Notes: generated by a model not told the origin, from the letters alone. A stretch of DNA of 64,000 bases from Sunxiuqinia sp963974515 (GCF_963974515.1 NZ_CAXBDD010000007.1:26303-90302); one strand, 5' to 3'. Shown: positions 1-9,306, numbered from the stretch's first letter. Translations and numbers: made by a program.

Positions 1-1
1 G

Positions 2-415
2 GAAAGTGATGAATTCAGAAAACAACTGGAGCTGAACTTAACAGCTAACTTCAGTTTGCTGAAAGCTTTTGTCCCTGTGATGAAAGAGCAGAAAGCAGGC
101 TACATTTTCAACATCGCATCACGAGCCGGGAAAGTCGGTTTTTCCAACAGTGGTGCTTATTCTGCCTCAAAATTTGGACTCATTGGGTTAAGCGAATCCC
201 TTTACCGGGAATTAGCTGAATACGGCATTTCTGTCACCGCCATTTGTCCTGCCTGGGTAGCCACCGAAATGGCTACGACTGCCGGTTCCCCACACGAAGC
301 CCATGAAATGATTCAACCAGACGATATTTTCCTGACCATTGAATACCTGCTTAAGCTGGCACCCAACACCCGAATAAAAGAAATCGTACTCGAAGCGCGG
401 AAAAGTATCCGCTAA
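2..415 (+). CDS. Short-chain dehydrogenase/reductase (SDR), 5' end outside window
   Basis: C-terminal part of a classical SDR oxidoreductase; the reading frame is open to the left edge, so the N-terminal Rossmann glycine motif is not visible. The visible part has the helix-4 Asn region (NLTAN), the catalytic Ser in NIASRAG, and the catalytic Tyr and Lys in YSASK, followed by the usual post-catalytic segment (ICPAWVATEM). SDRs of this type use NAD(P)H to reduce or oxidise small carbonyl or hydroxyl compounds in the cytoplasm; the substrate cannot be told. It converges on the GldB gene with only four bases between the two stop codons. Codon use and composition look like the neighbours. Confidence 0.85.
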   Translation, partial: ESDEFRKQLELNLTANFSLLKAFVPVMKEQKAGYIFNIASRAGKVGFSNSGAYSASKFGLIGLSESLYRELAEYGISVTAICPAWVATEMATTAGSPHEAHEMIQPDDIFLTIEYLLKLAPNTRIKEIVLEARKSIR

Positions 416-419
416 CTGG

Positions 420-1421
420 TTAATCCGGCTGGTAGCCAGATTCGTTCAAGATTTGCAGATAATCCTGCGTCTCCATCAATTGTTTCAGACTCATCTCCGG
501 ATTCTTCATCATGTACGAACGCACAATTTGCCAGCCCAGCCAGGCTCCCACCCGCCCCGGCGATTCGGTGGTAAAACTCGATGTGTAAGGCCCATCATCA
601 ACGTAGCGCTTAATGTCCATCCGCTTAGTTGAAAACAGCAAATTATGCTCAGCCAGGTAAGCCCACATATCGGCCTCGCCGGCCTGGCAAAACTCTAGCT
701 GATCGCTGGTGTATCCAATCTTCAGGCTATCGTGCACTTCGGGCTGCATCGCATCAACAAAATAGAGCAAGCTTCCTTCATAAATCATGCTTTCAATCAC
801 TTTGCTCGCTTGCGTACTGATTGGATACTCAGTCATGGCCCAAAAATAAAGAGCCTCGGGAACAATCTTCTGCGGGTGCATATTCCGGATTTTATAGGCC
901 GGAAGCCCCAATCGCGGATAGTAATCAAAATCAGCTCCCAGGTACTTGTCCAGGCTGATTCCGATCAGCGAATCGGCCAGGACGACCGACTCATTTAATC
1001 CGCTGATGCAGGTATAAACGGCCGGCACCACTTGGCCGGGAAAATAATAGCGGTAATGCCTGAAAGCTTCGGTAAAATCGTTCTTCAGCCGCCCCCTGTC
1101 AATTCGAAGATCCGCCTCTGCTTTTAAATTCACAATCATGGTGTCCGACAAAAAGGCTTCCAACTGCGGGTAAAAATTTTCGTCTTCGGGCCCGCCAATA
1201 CCAATCATATGATGATTGAAAAGATCGAAAAAAGTGCCATATTCCGCCTGCAGTCCCGCCACTTTTTCTTCCAGGTTTTCAGCCGACGCAAACAAATCAT
1301 CGTCGTAACTCTTAAATGTCAATTCCAGCTCCACATCTGAAACATCAACCTTGAGCGGATTCCGCTGACAGGAGAACGCAAGCAGGCTTGCCAGCATTAA
1401 GATCATTAAGCGATTCATCAT
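420..1421 (-). CDS. gldB: Gliding motility lipoprotein GldB-like
   Basis: Predicted lipoprotein of about 333 aa. The N-terminal hydrophobic segment ends in a lipobox (LLAFSC), and the body has GldB-family features: an early VDVSDVELELTFKSYDDDLF-type segment (residues about 25-45), a central GISLDKYLGADFDYYP stretch and a C-terminal region with RVGAWLGWQIV. In Flavobacterium johnsoniae GldB is needed for gliding and is linked to type IX secretion; the function here is by family only. I chose the ATG at 1421 (a second ATG follows directly at 1418) because the longer reading frame begins with TTG and would put a charged tail before the signal peptide. The Cys is followed by Gln-Arg rather than acidic residues, so there is no clear surface-export signal. 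Confidence 0.75.
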   Translation of the reverse strand: MMNRLMILMLASLLAFSCQRNPLKVDVSDVELELTFKSYDDDLFASAENLEEKVAGLQAEYGTFFDLFNHHMIGIGGPEDENFYPQLEAFLSDTMIVNLKAEADLRIDRGRLKNDFTEAFRHYRYYFPGQVVPAVYTCISGLNESVVLADSLIGISLDKYLGADFDYYPRLGLPAYKIRNMHPQKIVPEALYFWAMTEYPISTQASKVIESMIYEGSLLYFVDAMQPEVHDSLKIGYTSDQLEFCQAGEADMWAYLAEHNLLFSTKRMDIKRYVDDGPYTSSFTTESPGRVGAWLGWQIVRSYMMKNPEMSLKQLMETQDYLQILNESGYQPD

Positions 1422-1464
1422 ACAAGAGTCTATCAAGTCCAAAAAAAATCAAAATCGAATCAAG

Positions 1465-1495
1465 AAAAACCCCGACAATCCTTAAAAAATCGGGG
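1465..1495 (-). terminator. Rho-independent terminator for the two-repeat secreted protein gene
   Basis: On the minus strand a CCCCGA arm (1490-1495) pairs with TCGGGG (1470-1475) across a T-rich loop and is followed at once by five T residues (1465-1469). It lies about 75 bases past the stop of the gene at 1569-2393 and just before gldB on the same strand, so it separates the two transcription units. Confidence 0.75.
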
Positions 1496-1568
1496 TCAAA
1501 CTAATAACTTGTTAAACTAACAAATATTTTCCAAGCTGAAAATTTAAATTTGGGGTTACTGAGAATAG

Positions 1569-2393
1569 CTACTCTTTCCAAACAGAATCAAGAACTTCCC
1601 ACAATTCAGCACGGACATGACTTCTGGAATTATTGGTGCTAAGAAACAACTCATCCATATCTTTTCCTGCATGGGCTTTGTTAAAAGCAGCCTCGGTATC
1701 GGCAGCACCCAGTTTGGAAAAGTCGGCGAAATAGTCAACCGTCACATAATCATGGGGCATGCCTGTTCCGAATGGAAATACGCCCTCCCACAAGGACCAA
1801 CCAGCACGCGAACCGGCATTAATCAGCTCCTGATGCACCGGTTTCCAAACCGTCAGTTCATTGTCAACATACGATCCTCCTTCTCCTTGTTTGACTTTCA
1901 TGTAATTGACCTGAATGTATTTAAAATCTCCCGCCCCTCCTTCCGGATAAACGGCATCCACTCTACGGATCAGGCTTTGCCGGATCAGCTGTCGGCTATC
2001 CATTGTTTTCTGAAATAATTCATCCAGGTCTTTCTCTGGGTGTACCTTCTCGACATCCACAGAAAACGTATGTTCCAACTTGGCAGGGTCGTCAAAAAGG
2101 GCCACGGTCACAAAATTATATTCGTCGTCGGCCCCTGCATAACGAACACCGTACAAGATCCACCCAATAATTTCACCTTGGTTAATCCGTTCCTGATGAA
2201 TCGGTTTCCACACCGTTTTTTCCAAATCCACATAGTTCGCTTCGCCTCCCTGCTTGACTTTCATAAAATCAACAACGGCAAAGATCGCTGGTTGGTCCTG
2301 AGCATAGACCGTCATCGGCAGTGCTCCAAAAACAAATGCCATCGCCATCGCCAACAGCATTCCTTTTTGCATCATGTTACTTTTTGTCTTCAT
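1569..2393 (-). CDS. Secreted protein with two tandem homologous domains, function unknown
   Basis: 274 aa with a clear signal peptide (hydrophobic residues 10-29, cleavage likely after VYA at 29-31). The mature part is two copies of one domain, about residues 37-148 and 158-271. Both begin with a beta strand followed by MKVKQG, continue with TVWKP(I/V)HQE and a G(W)xLW/Y segment, and end with a helix containing KDLDELF or KDMDELF. The pattern resembles small dimeric alpha/beta-barrel domains (ABM/EthD-like), with the duplication giving a one-chain pseudo-dimer; that fold is an inference. It appears to be transcribed alone, with its own terminator downstream. No catalytic motif or binding site is recognisable. 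Confidence 0.7.
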   Translation of the reverse strand: MKTKSNMMQKGMLLAMAMAFVFGALPMTVYAQDQPAIFAVVDFMKVKQGGEANYVDLEKTVWKPIHQERINQGEIIGWILYGVRYAGADDEYNFVTVALFDDPAKLEHTFSVDVEKVHPEKDLDELFQKTMDSRQLIRQSLIRRVDAVYPEGGAGDFKYIQVNYMKVKQGEGGSYVDNELTVWKPVHQELINAGSRAGWSLWEGVFPFGTGMPHDYVTVDYFADFSKLGAADTEAAFNKAHAGKDMDELFLSTNNSRSHVRAELWEVLDSVWKE

Positions 2394-2637
2394 TTTTAAG
2401 TGTTTTTAGTTAATCAATCAATTCTCTCACAAAAGTTACCGCTTATTTAGATTAAATAAAAACAAACATATTGCACAACATCTTCTTTTTCAGCTATCTA
2501 AGATAATAAACGGCGTTCCCAAATAAGAATCAATATTCGATCACACAAACCAATTGCCTATTTCAAAAGAAAGTTCGAGATTTGCAGATACAAAAAACCC
2601 TTGATCAACCGTTCAATTATTCAGAAAACGAAAACTC

Positions 2638-3315
2638 ATGAAGCAAATTCGACACAAACTTTGGTTGTTGGCTTTTATTATTCTGCTTAGCCAGCCTACT
2701 TTCTCGCAACGAAAAACCCGCTTGTCCTTTACCGGAAGTCCTTCGATAAACTGGCTTTCGACAGACATGCAAGGCGTTGAATCAGGAAAAGCAGCCATTG
2801 GATTCGATTATGGAATCAATGCGGATTTCTTTTTCGATGAAGAAAACCGGTATGCCTTTTCTACGGGACTTTTGATCAACAATGTCAGAGGAAACCTTCG
2901 CTATTACGATTCATCAGGCATTGTGCGTTTTGCAGGCGAAGACTTCGCATCGGGCACCCTGTTTCAATACCGCTTAAAATACGCTGAGGTTCCGATCTTG
3001 ATAAAACTGCAGACCAGTCAATTCCGACGGTGGGCGTATTGGGGACAGTTTGGCTTTTCATCCTTTGTCAATATTCAGGCTAAAGGAGATAGCAGTGATG
3101 GCGTATTGGACAAGCATAACATCCATGACGAAGTCAGTTTGTTTAACCTGGCGCTGAATATGGGGGTTGGTTCCAGCTTCGACCTGGGATCGAACAATGC
3201 TGTAACCGTAGGCCTGATCTACAAAAACGGCTTTCTTGATGTCACCTCAAACAGTCAATTTGATGATAAAACAACGTTGAACTCTGTGGTTCTCAAATTC
3301 GGGCTCATTTTTTAA
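2638..3315 (+). CDS. Outer-membrane beta-barrel protein (PorT-like family)
   Basis: 225 aa with a signal peptide (residues 1-23, cleavage after TFS), then alternating hydrophobic strands typical of an eight-stranded outer-membrane barrel: YAFSTGLLINN, AEVPILIKLQ, YWGQFGFSSFVNI, LALNMGVGSSFDL and a final strand ending in a hydrophobic residue plus Phe (VVLKFGLIF). This matches the Bacteroidetes outer membrane protein beta-barrel domain family that also contains PorT. The exact role is unknown. It stands alone, divergent from the two-repeat gene, with about 240 bases between them. Confidence 0.75.
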   Translation: MKQIRHKLWLLAFIILLSQPTFSQRKTRLSFTGSPSINWLSTDMQGVESGKAAIGFDYGINADFFFDEENRYAFSTGLLINNVRGNLRYYDSSGIVRFAGEDFASGTLFQYRLKYAEVPILIKLQTSQFRRWAYWGQFGFSSFVNIQAKGDSSDGVLDKHNIHDEVSLFNLALNMGVGSSFDLGSNNAVTVGLIYKNGFLDVTSNSQFDDKTTLNSVVLKFGLIF

Positions 3316-3398
3316 ACTCAAGGACAAGCATCCAATCCACACAGAAATTAAACCCTGATTCCACTCATCAATCAGACGGCTTTTTATTCTTTTTCAAC

Positions 3399-3406
3399 TA
3401 TTTTTG
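3399..3406 (+). promoter_or_regulatory. Candidate -7 promoter element for nadE
   Basis: TATTTTTG matches the Bacteroidetes TAnnTTTG consensus exactly and lies about 100 bases before the nadE ATG, in the only sizeable gap upstream. No clean TTTG is present at the -33 distance, only T-rich sequence, so the call is tentative. Confidence 0.4.
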
Positions 3407-3505
3407 CGTTTCAGAAATGCCCAATGCATTGTTCCAATAATATTGCATGGCTAAAAACGAAGAGGGAATACGAAATAGGTCCGTGAACTTAAAACAAGAT
3501 TGACC

Positions 3506-5149
3506 ATGAAAATTGCACTGGCGCAACTCAATTACCACATTGCCAATTTCGAAGGAAATGCCAATAAAATCATCGACGCGATTCACAAAGCAGAGCAACA
3601 GGGCGCCGAACTGGTAGTTTTTTCTGAGCTGGCCGTGACCGGATATTACCCGCACGACTTACTGGAACGGAAAGAATTCATCGAAAAAGCCGAACAGACA
3701 ATCTTGAAAATAGCGACGGAATGTACCCGGACAGCGGCATTGGTGGGAGCGCCAAGCATCAATCAAAGTCCGCGGGGGAAAAAGCTGTTTAACTCGGCCT
3801 ACCTGCTAAAAGATGGCCGGATTGAAACCGTACGCCATAAATCATTACTCCCAACCTACGATATTTTTGACGAATACCGCCATTTCGAACCCAATCGGCA
3901 ATTCGATGTCATTGATTTTAAGGGGAAGAAACTTGCCGTAACCATTTGTGAAGATCTGTGGGATGAGCAGCCCACGCAAAATGAATTTGGAAAAGACAAA
4001 TTGTACACCCGGTCACCCCTCGAAGAGCTCAGCAAACTCAAGCCCGACTTGGTGATCAACCTTTCGGCATCCCCTTTTTCGTACAACCAGGAGAACTGGC
4101 GGAAAGATATTTTGATTAAAAAGGCCATCAAGTACCAGCTTCCGATCATTTACGTCAACCAGGTCGGCGCGCAAACCGAAATCGTGTTTGATGGCGGCTC
4201 ATTTTTCTTGATGAAAGACGGCAGCATTCCTGTTGAACTGGCTTATTTCGAGGAAGATTTCCAGGTAATTGACACCGAAAACCCACTTCCGAAACACCAA
4301 AGCCATCCAGATTACATCGGCAAAATTCACCAGGCACTGGTTCTCGGTATCCGCGATTATTTTCAGAAGATGGGATTCAAAGACGCCGTTTTGGGCCTTT
4401 CGGGGGGTATTGACTCCGCGCTGGTTTGTGCCCTGGCGGTTGAAGCTTTGGGAAAAGATCATGTTCGGGGCATTTTGATGCCCTCGAAATATTCATCCGG
4501 GCACAGCGTGGACGATGCCATATTGCTGGCCGAAAACCTCGGCATTCGTTACGACACCATCCCTATTCAAAGCATGGTGAATGATTTTGAAGACCAGTTG
4601 GCTCCACTGTTCAATAACCTTCCACCCGGCGTCGCCGAAGAGAATATCCAGGCACGTACGCGGGGGATTCTGGTCATGGCAGTGTCGAACAAGTTTGGAA
4701 ACATCCTGCTGAACACCACCAACAAAAGCGAATGTGCGGTTGGATACGGAACCTTGTACGGCGACATGAACGGCGGCTTGTCTGTTTTGGGGGACGTGTA
4801 CAAAACTGATGTTTACAAACTGTCGCACTACATCAATCGCGAACGTAAAATTATTCCACACAACAGCATTGTAAAACCGCCTTCAGCCGAGCTTCGTCCG
4901 GACCAAAAAGACACCGACTCACTACCCGACTATGACATCCTGGATACGATCCTGTTCAACTACATTGAACTGAACATGTCTCCGGACGAAATTATCAAAC
5001 AAGGCTTTGATTCAGAAATCGTATTTAAGGTAACCAGAATGGTCAATCAAAACGAATATAAACGATTTCAGTCTCCCCCAATTTTGAGAGTCAGTTCAAA
5101 AGCTTTTGGATTTGGAAGAAAGATGCCCCTGGTAGCACGATACCACTAG
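3506..5149 (+). CDS. nadE: Glutamine-dependent NAD(+) synthetase
   Basis: 547 aa cytoplasmic enzyme converting nicotinic acid adenine dinucleotide to NAD+ using ATP and ammonia released from glutamine. The N-terminal nitrilase-type glutaminase domain (about residues 1-250) carries its triad: Glu41 (VFSELAVTGYYP), Lys112 (RHKSLLP) and Cys148 (VTICEDLWDE). The C-terminal synthetase domain (about 270-547) has the pyrophosphate loop SGGIDS at 299-304 and the NKSECAVGYGTLYGD segment. The length fits the bacterial fused form. I chose the ATG at 3506 rather than the TTG two codons earlier. It stands alone and is followed by a hairpin at 5177-5200. Confidence 0.95.
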   Translation: MKIALAQLNYHIANFEGNANKIIDAIHKAEQQGAELVVFSELAVTGYYPHDLLERKEFIEKAEQTILKIATECTRTAALVGAPSINQSPRGKKLFNSAYLLKDGRIETVRHKSLLPTYDIFDEYRHFEPNRQFDVIDFKGKKLAVTICEDLWDEQPTQNEFGKDKLYTRSPLEELSKLKPDLVINLSASPFSYNQENWRKDILIKKAIKYQLPIIYVNQVGAQTEIVFDGGSFFLMKDGSIPVELAYFEEDFQVIDTENPLPKHQSHPDYIGKIHQALVLGIRDYFQKMGFKDAVLGLSGGIDSALVCALAVEALGKDHVRGILMPSKYSSGHSVDDAILLAENLGIRYDTIPIQSMVNDFEDQLAPLFNNLPPGVAEENIQARTRGILVMAVSNKFGNILLNTTNKSECAVGYGTLYGDMNGGLSVLGDVYKTDVYKLSHYINRERKIIPHNSIVKPPSAELRPDQKDTDSLPDYDILDTILFNYIELNMSPDEIIKQGFDSEIVFKVTRMVNQNEYKRFQSPPILRVSSKAFGFGRKMPLVARYH

Positions 5150-5176
5150 GTCAGAAAACAGCAGTATTTTCTACCA

Positions 5177-5200
5177 ACACCCCGCAATACACCGGGGTGT
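5177..5200 (+). other. Perfect 8-bp hairpin downstream of nadE
   Basis: ACACCCCG at 5177-5184 pairs with CGGGGTGT at 5193-5200 across an 8-base loop. No T-run follows on either strand, so it is not a standard intrinsic terminator. It may stabilise the 3' end of the nadE transcript or be a Rho-dependent end. Confidence 0.4.
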
Positions 5201-5261
5201 CAATCAGCACGTCTTGCACCAAAATATGTCTTTAAAACGTTTTTTATTTGTCGAAATTGGT

Positions 5262-5269
5262 TAACTTTG
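5262..5269 (+). promoter_or_regulatory. Candidate -7 promoter element for the Crp/Fnr gene
   Basis: TAACTTTG fits TAnnTTTG exactly, with a T-rich block and a TTTG upstream, although the TTTG is closer than usual. The end of the element is 29 bases before the ATG, a sensible 5' leader length for this phylum. Confidence 0.5.
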
Positions 5270-5298
5270 ATGCTGTATAACATATAAAGTTGGAATCT

Positions 5299-6000
5299 AT
5301 GCTGAGTCACGAAATGGGGATTAAAGAAATGCTTGGAAATCCAAAATCGGTTTTCAGTTTGCTGACTCCCGAGGAAAAGGAACAACTACTCAAACACATT
5401 ACCCTGACCAATTTTCAAAAAAACGAATTTATTTATAAAGAAGGCGACAAACCAACCGGATTCTCGTTTTTGATTGAAGGAAAAATCAAAATTTTCAAGG
5501 AAGGTGTTGGTGGCCGTGAGCAGATTATCCGGATGACAAAACCGATGGGTTACATTGGATACCGGGCGCTTTTAGCCGAAGAAATCCATATTGCCTCAGC
5601 AGTTGCACTGGAAGATTCACTTGCCTGCCACGTTGATCCGGACTTCTTTTTCAACCGGATGCTGAAAAATTCGGATGTCACAGCAAGAATCTTACGCAAA
5701 CTGGCCCGCGAACTCGGATTCTCCAACTCACGAACCGTTACACTGACCCAAAAACACATCCGTGGGCGATTGGCCGAATCCTTATTGCTATTGAAAGAAA
5801 AGTACGGATATGAAAACGATGGCGCTACACTCAAAGCGTTCCTTTCGCGCGAAGACATTGCCAACCTTTCGAACATGACTACCTCCAATGCCATTCGGAC
5901 ACTTTCAACCTTTGCCGGTGAAAAAGTCATTGCCATCGATGGTCGCAAAATTCGCATTTTAGATGCCAACAAACTGGAACGAATCAGCAAATTAGGCTAG
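5299..6000 (+). CDS. Crp/Fnr family transcriptional regulator
   Basis: 233 aa. The N-terminal cyclic-nucleotide-binding-type beta-roll spans about residues 20-130 (LTPEEKEQLLKHI, FIYKEGDKPTGFSFLIEGKIKIF). A dimer helix follows, and the C-terminal winged helix-turn-helix lies at about 160-233 (RGRLAESLLLLKEKYG, LSREDIANLSNMTTSNAIRTLSTF). No iron-sulfur Cys cluster is seen near the N-terminus, so it is not a classical oxygen-sensing Fnr, and the strict cAMP-binding Arg-Ser pair is not obvious. The ligand and regulon are unknown. I used the ATG at 5299; a TTG three codons upstream is less likely. It is a single gene with its own promoter-like element. Confidence 0.88.
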   Translation: MLSHEMGIKEMLGNPKSVFSLLTPEEKEQLLKHITLTNFQKNEFIYKEGDKPTGFSFLIEGKIKIFKEGVGGREQIIRMTKPMGYIGYRALLAEEIHIASAVALEDSLACHVDPDFFFNRMLKNSDVTARILRKLARELGFSNSRTVTLTQKHIRGRLAESLLLLKEKYGYENDGATLKAFLSREDIANLSNMTTSNAIRTLSTFAGEKVIAIDGRKIRILDANKLERISKLG

Positions 6001-6209
6001 GCGCACATGACCGGCGCAATACCAACCGGATACCTTATTTATTTTTAGCGTGTGGCAGATTTTTATCTTGACGAACACAATCGAAGACAATTGAATACAA
6101 CGGAAAATAATTGTATCCAACAGTTCCCAATCGTTTTCAACTTCTTTTAAAAAAACCCAACAAATTAATTATTTGATTCTTACTCCCCTGAAATTGAATC
6201 TAACTCAGG

Positions 6210-8690
6210 TTATTCCTGGGAATAAACACGCTTGACACGCTGCGAAATCCCGGTCAGAATTTCGTAGGGAATGGTGTTGGCCCACGCGGCCAGCTCGCTT
6301 AGTGGAATGTGCTCACCCATCAGCTCAACCAAATCGCCTTCTTTCACATCCACACCCGTCACATCAATCATGGTCATGTCCATGCAAACATTTCCAATTA
6401 CCGGAACGCTTGCCCCATTCACCCACATCTTGGCTCCGCCGTTGCTAAACCTCCGGTCATAGCCATCAGCGTACCCCACTGGGACAACGGCAATTTTTCT
6501 TTGTTGATCCACCTGTCCTTTCCGCCCATAGCCAACGGTCTCCTCCCGCCCGACTATTTTCACCTGCGAAATGGTGCTGGTCCAATGCGTAATGGGACGA
6601 ATGCCAAGCTTGGTAACAGCCACACCGTAAAGGCCAATACCTAAACGGACCATGTCGAGCTGAAATTCAGGAAAGCGTTCGATACCGGCAGAGTTCAGCA
6701 AATGCCGGATGACCTTATGTTTTTGCCTGGAGATCACCACATCGGCCAGTTTCACAAACCGCTCATATTGCTTTCGGGTAAACACGTCATGCAAAGGCTC
6801 ATCCGTAGCTGCCAGATGCGAGAAAACGGACTGCACCCGCAGAATTTCTTCCGTCTGAATTTGCTCAGCCACCTGTTGCAGTTCTTCCACATCCGAAAAA
6901 CCCAGTCGGTTCATGCCGGTTTCCAATTTGATGTGTACCGGATACTTTACCACCGCGGCACTGCGCGCCGCCAGGTTGAACTTATGAAAAACAGCACGCG
7001 AATAAATATTAGGTTCCAGCCGGTACTCCATCATCGCTTCAAAGCTGTGCTCCTCAGGGTTCATCACCACAATGGGGCTTTCAATCCCGGCTTGTCTCAG
7101 CTCAATACCCTCGTCGGCCACAGCAACAGCCAGGAAGTCCACTTTCTGAAACTCCAACGCACGGGCAATTTCAACAGTTCCACTTCCGTAGGAAAAAGCT
7201 TTTACCATCACCATCATCTTGGTTTCCGGTTTCACAATTGCCTTAAACGCATTCAGGTTTTCAACCAAGGTATTCAGGTTGATCTCGAGTTGCGTTTGGT
7301 GGTATTTCTTTTGAAGTACGGAGGCTACTTCTTCAAACCGAAACTCACGGGCCCCCTTAATCAGAATCACCTCATTCCGAAAGCGTTCAGACTGAAGATC
7401 ATGAATTAAATCGCGGGTGGTTGGATAAAACTGAGCAGGCAACTGAAAAGCAGCCCGATGTTCTCCGATCGCTTTTCCGACGCCAATCAACCGGTTCACC
7501 CGGTTCAATTGCAGCAAGCGGTTCACCTCGGTGTACAATTGATAGGGGGCAAAACCCGACTGTTTAATATCGGACAAGAATACCGTCCTGGACTGTCCGG
7601 TGGAACTGGTTTGCTGATTCAAAAACTGAAGCGCGATTTCGAGGGAATTGATGTCGGAATTGTAAAAATCGTTGATCAGCGCACAGCCGTTCACACCTTG
7701 CTTCAATTCCAGGCGCATGGCCACCGACTGCAAGTCGGCAAAAAGCTGAAGCACCGAATCATTTAGCCAACCATTGGCGCAAATTAAAGCCAGGCAATGA
7801 CAGGCATTTTCAATGGAGGCTTCGTCTGAAAAAGGAATATGAACTTCGTAAGTCCTTTCGCTCCAATGAAACTGGATCTTCGTTGACAGCTCGTCAGGCT
7901 GCGTTTCGAATGCAAGATCCGCTGGTAAACCCGTTGTGGACCAACTGACAATTCGGGTGGCTGTATTTTCAAATTTCCGGCAAGCCAGCCCATACACCAA
8001 TTCCTGATCACGCCGGCAGACCAGCAGTTTGGCCCCCTCAAAAAGCTGAAGCTTTTCTTCCACCTTCTCATCCATCGACCGAAAATTCTCCTGGTGCGCA
8101 TCGCCGATGTTGGTGAACACACCAATCTCCGGCCGAATGACAGTAGCCAAATGCGCCATTTCGCCCGGCTTCGAAATACCTGCTTCAACAATTCCAAGAT
8201 CCATTGTGCCGGCCATATTCCACACTGAAAGGGGAACACCCACCTGCGAGTTGTAACTTTTCGGACTGCGGACAATGCGAAGCTGGTGCTGCAACAAATC
8301 GAACAGCCACTCTTTCACAATCGTCTTCCCATTGCTTCCGGTAATGGCGACTACCGGAAACCGGAATTCATCCCGAATCGATGCTGCCAGTTGCTGCAAG
8401 GCTTTCAAGGTATCTTCCACCACAATAAAACTGGCCTCCTTCATCACCTCCCGGTTAACCGGAAGCCCTGAAACCACAAAACTGCGTACCCCCTTCTCAT
8501 ACAACTCGTGCAAAAATTGATGCCCATTGTGGCGTTCACCGACCAGGGCAAAAAACAAACAGGCCTCCGGATCAACCAAAGTGCGGCTGTCAATCGACAA
8601 AGACGAAATCAGGCGGTCAACGGCTGCAGGTTCCTGGTTCAGGTCACCTTCAATCGCCGTCGTAATTCTATGAAGTGAAATTGGATTCAT
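6210..8690 (-). CDS. murF-alr: Bifunctional MurF (tripeptide:D-Ala-D-Ala ligase) / alanine racemase
   Basis: 826 aa fusion of two cell-wall enzymes. Residues 1 to about 455 are a MurF-type Mur ligase with the ATP loop TGSNGKT at 117-123, the VEAGISKPGEM segment and NIGDAHQENF; it adds D-Ala-D-Ala to the UDP-MurNAc-tripeptide. Residues about 465-826 are a fold-type III alanine racemase making D-alanine, with the PLP-binding Lys497 in VKAFSYGSG and downstream GYGRKG, VGYADGYDRR and NVCMDMTMIDV blocks. The pairing of D-Ala supply and use in one chain is known from many Bacteroidetes. Its ATG overlaps the tdk stop by four bases (ATGA), so the two genes are co-transcribed and probably translationally coupled. 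Confidence 0.94.
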   Translation of the reverse strand: MNPISLHRITTAIEGDLNQEPAAVDRLISSLSIDSRTLVDPEACLFFALVGERHNGHQFLHELYEKGVRSFVVSGLPVNREVMKEASFIVVEDTLKALQQLAASIRDEFRFPVVAITGSNGKTIVKEWLFDLLQHQLRIVRSPKSYNSQVGVPLSVWNMAGTMDLGIVEAGISKPGEMAHLATVIRPEIGVFTNIGDAHQENFRSMDEKVEEKLQLFEGAKLLVCRRDQELVYGLACRKFENTATRIVSWSTTGLPADLAFETQPDELSTKIQFHWSERTYEVHIPFSDEASIENACHCLALICANGWLNDSVLQLFADLQSVAMRLELKQGVNGCALINDFYNSDINSLEIALQFLNQQTSSTGQSRTVFLSDIKQSGFAPYQLYTEVNRLLQLNRVNRLIGVGKAIGEHRAAFQLPAQFYPTTRDLIHDLQSERFRNEVILIKGAREFRFEEVASVLQKKYHQTQLEINLNTLVENLNAFKAIVKPETKMMVMVKAFSYGSGTVEIARALEFQKVDFLAVAVADEGIELRQAGIESPIVVMNPEEHSFEAMMEYRLEPNIYSRAVFHKFNLAARSAAVVKYPVHIKLETGMNRLGFSDVEELQQVAEQIQTEEILRVQSVFSHLAATDEPLHDVFTRKQYERFVKLADVVISRQKHKVIRHLLNSAGIERFPEFQLDMVRLGIGLYGVAVTKLGIRPITHWTSTISQVKIVGREETVGYGRKGQVDQQRKIAVVPVGYADGYDRRFSNGGAKMWVNGASVPVIGNVCMDMTMIDVTGVDVKEGDLVELMGEHIPLSELAAWANTIPYEILTGISQRVKRVYSQE

Positions 8691-9265
8691 TGATTTTTTA
8701 CCTTATTGTAACAGATCCGGCAAAGCGGCTCATATTCAGCCTGCTCTCCCAGAAGCACCTGCTTATCGTTTGAAACCAGGCGGTGCGAAAACTGCGCCAC
8801 ACTTCCACAACCAACACAAATGGCGTGAACTTTGGACACATAATTGGCGATGGCCATCAAGTCAGGCATGGGTCCAAAAGGCTTGCCCTGAAAGTCCATA
8901 TCCAAGCCGGCCACAATGACACGAATACCCATGTCGGCTAACTTTTGGCACACCTCCACCAATCCTTTATCAAAGAACTGCGCCTCGTCAATGGCCACCA
9001 CATCCACGTTTCCGGCCAGCAATAAAATATTGGCCGAATTCTCGACCGGAGAGCTGGAGATCGAATTTTCGTCATGCGAAACCACCTCCGCCTCCGAATA
9101 GCGGGTATCCATCGCCGGCTTGAAAATCTCGACCTTCTGACGGGCAAACTTTGCCCGCCGCAAACGCCTGATCAACTCTTCTGTTTTCCCCGAAAACATA
9201 GACCCGGCAATAACTTCAATGGTACCACCGTTTTTATGGTGACTGACATCCCTTTCAAGAAACAT
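8687..9265 (-). CDS. tdk: Thymidine kinase, type II
   Basis: 192 aa cytoplasmic salvage enzyme phosphorylating thymidine with ATP. The P-loop GSMFSGKT is at 21-28, the Walker B/catalytic region AIDEAQFF contains Glu94, and the zinc-binding lasso has two Cys pairs at 150/153 and 182/185, all as in type II bacterial kinases. A perfect -7-like element lies 34 bases upstream, and the gene overlaps murF-alr by four bases, making it the first gene of a two-gene operon. Confidence 0.94.
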   Translation of the reverse strand: MFLERDVSHHKNGGTIEVIAGSMFSGKTEELIRRLRRAKFARQKVEIFKPAMDTRYSEAEVVSHDENSISSSPVENSANILLLAGNVDVVAIDEAQFFDKGLVEVCQKLADMGIRVIVAGLDMDFQGKPFGPMPDLMAIANYVSKVHAICVGCGSVAQFSHRLVSNDKQVLLGEQAEYEPLCRICYNKVKNQ

Positions 9266-9298
9266 TGACGTGATTCAATTTGGATTTTACTACTTTTA

Positions 9299-9306
9299 CA
9301 AAAGTA
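9299..9306 (-). promoter_or_regulatory. Candidate -7 promoter element for tdk-murF-alr
   Basis: On the minus strand the element reads TACTTTTG, an exact TAnnTTTG match 34 bases before the tdk ATG. A -33 TTTG at normal spacing is not evident. Confidence 0.45.

Noticed and set aside
5177..5200. Intrinsic terminator after nadE
   Set aside because: The stem is perfect but no T-run follows on either strand, so it is listed only as a hairpin.
6001..6209. Terminator or small RNA between the Crp/Fnr gene and murF-alr
   Set aside because: Only weak partial inverted repeats (around 6090-6117) are present, with no T-run and no recognisable RNA fold.
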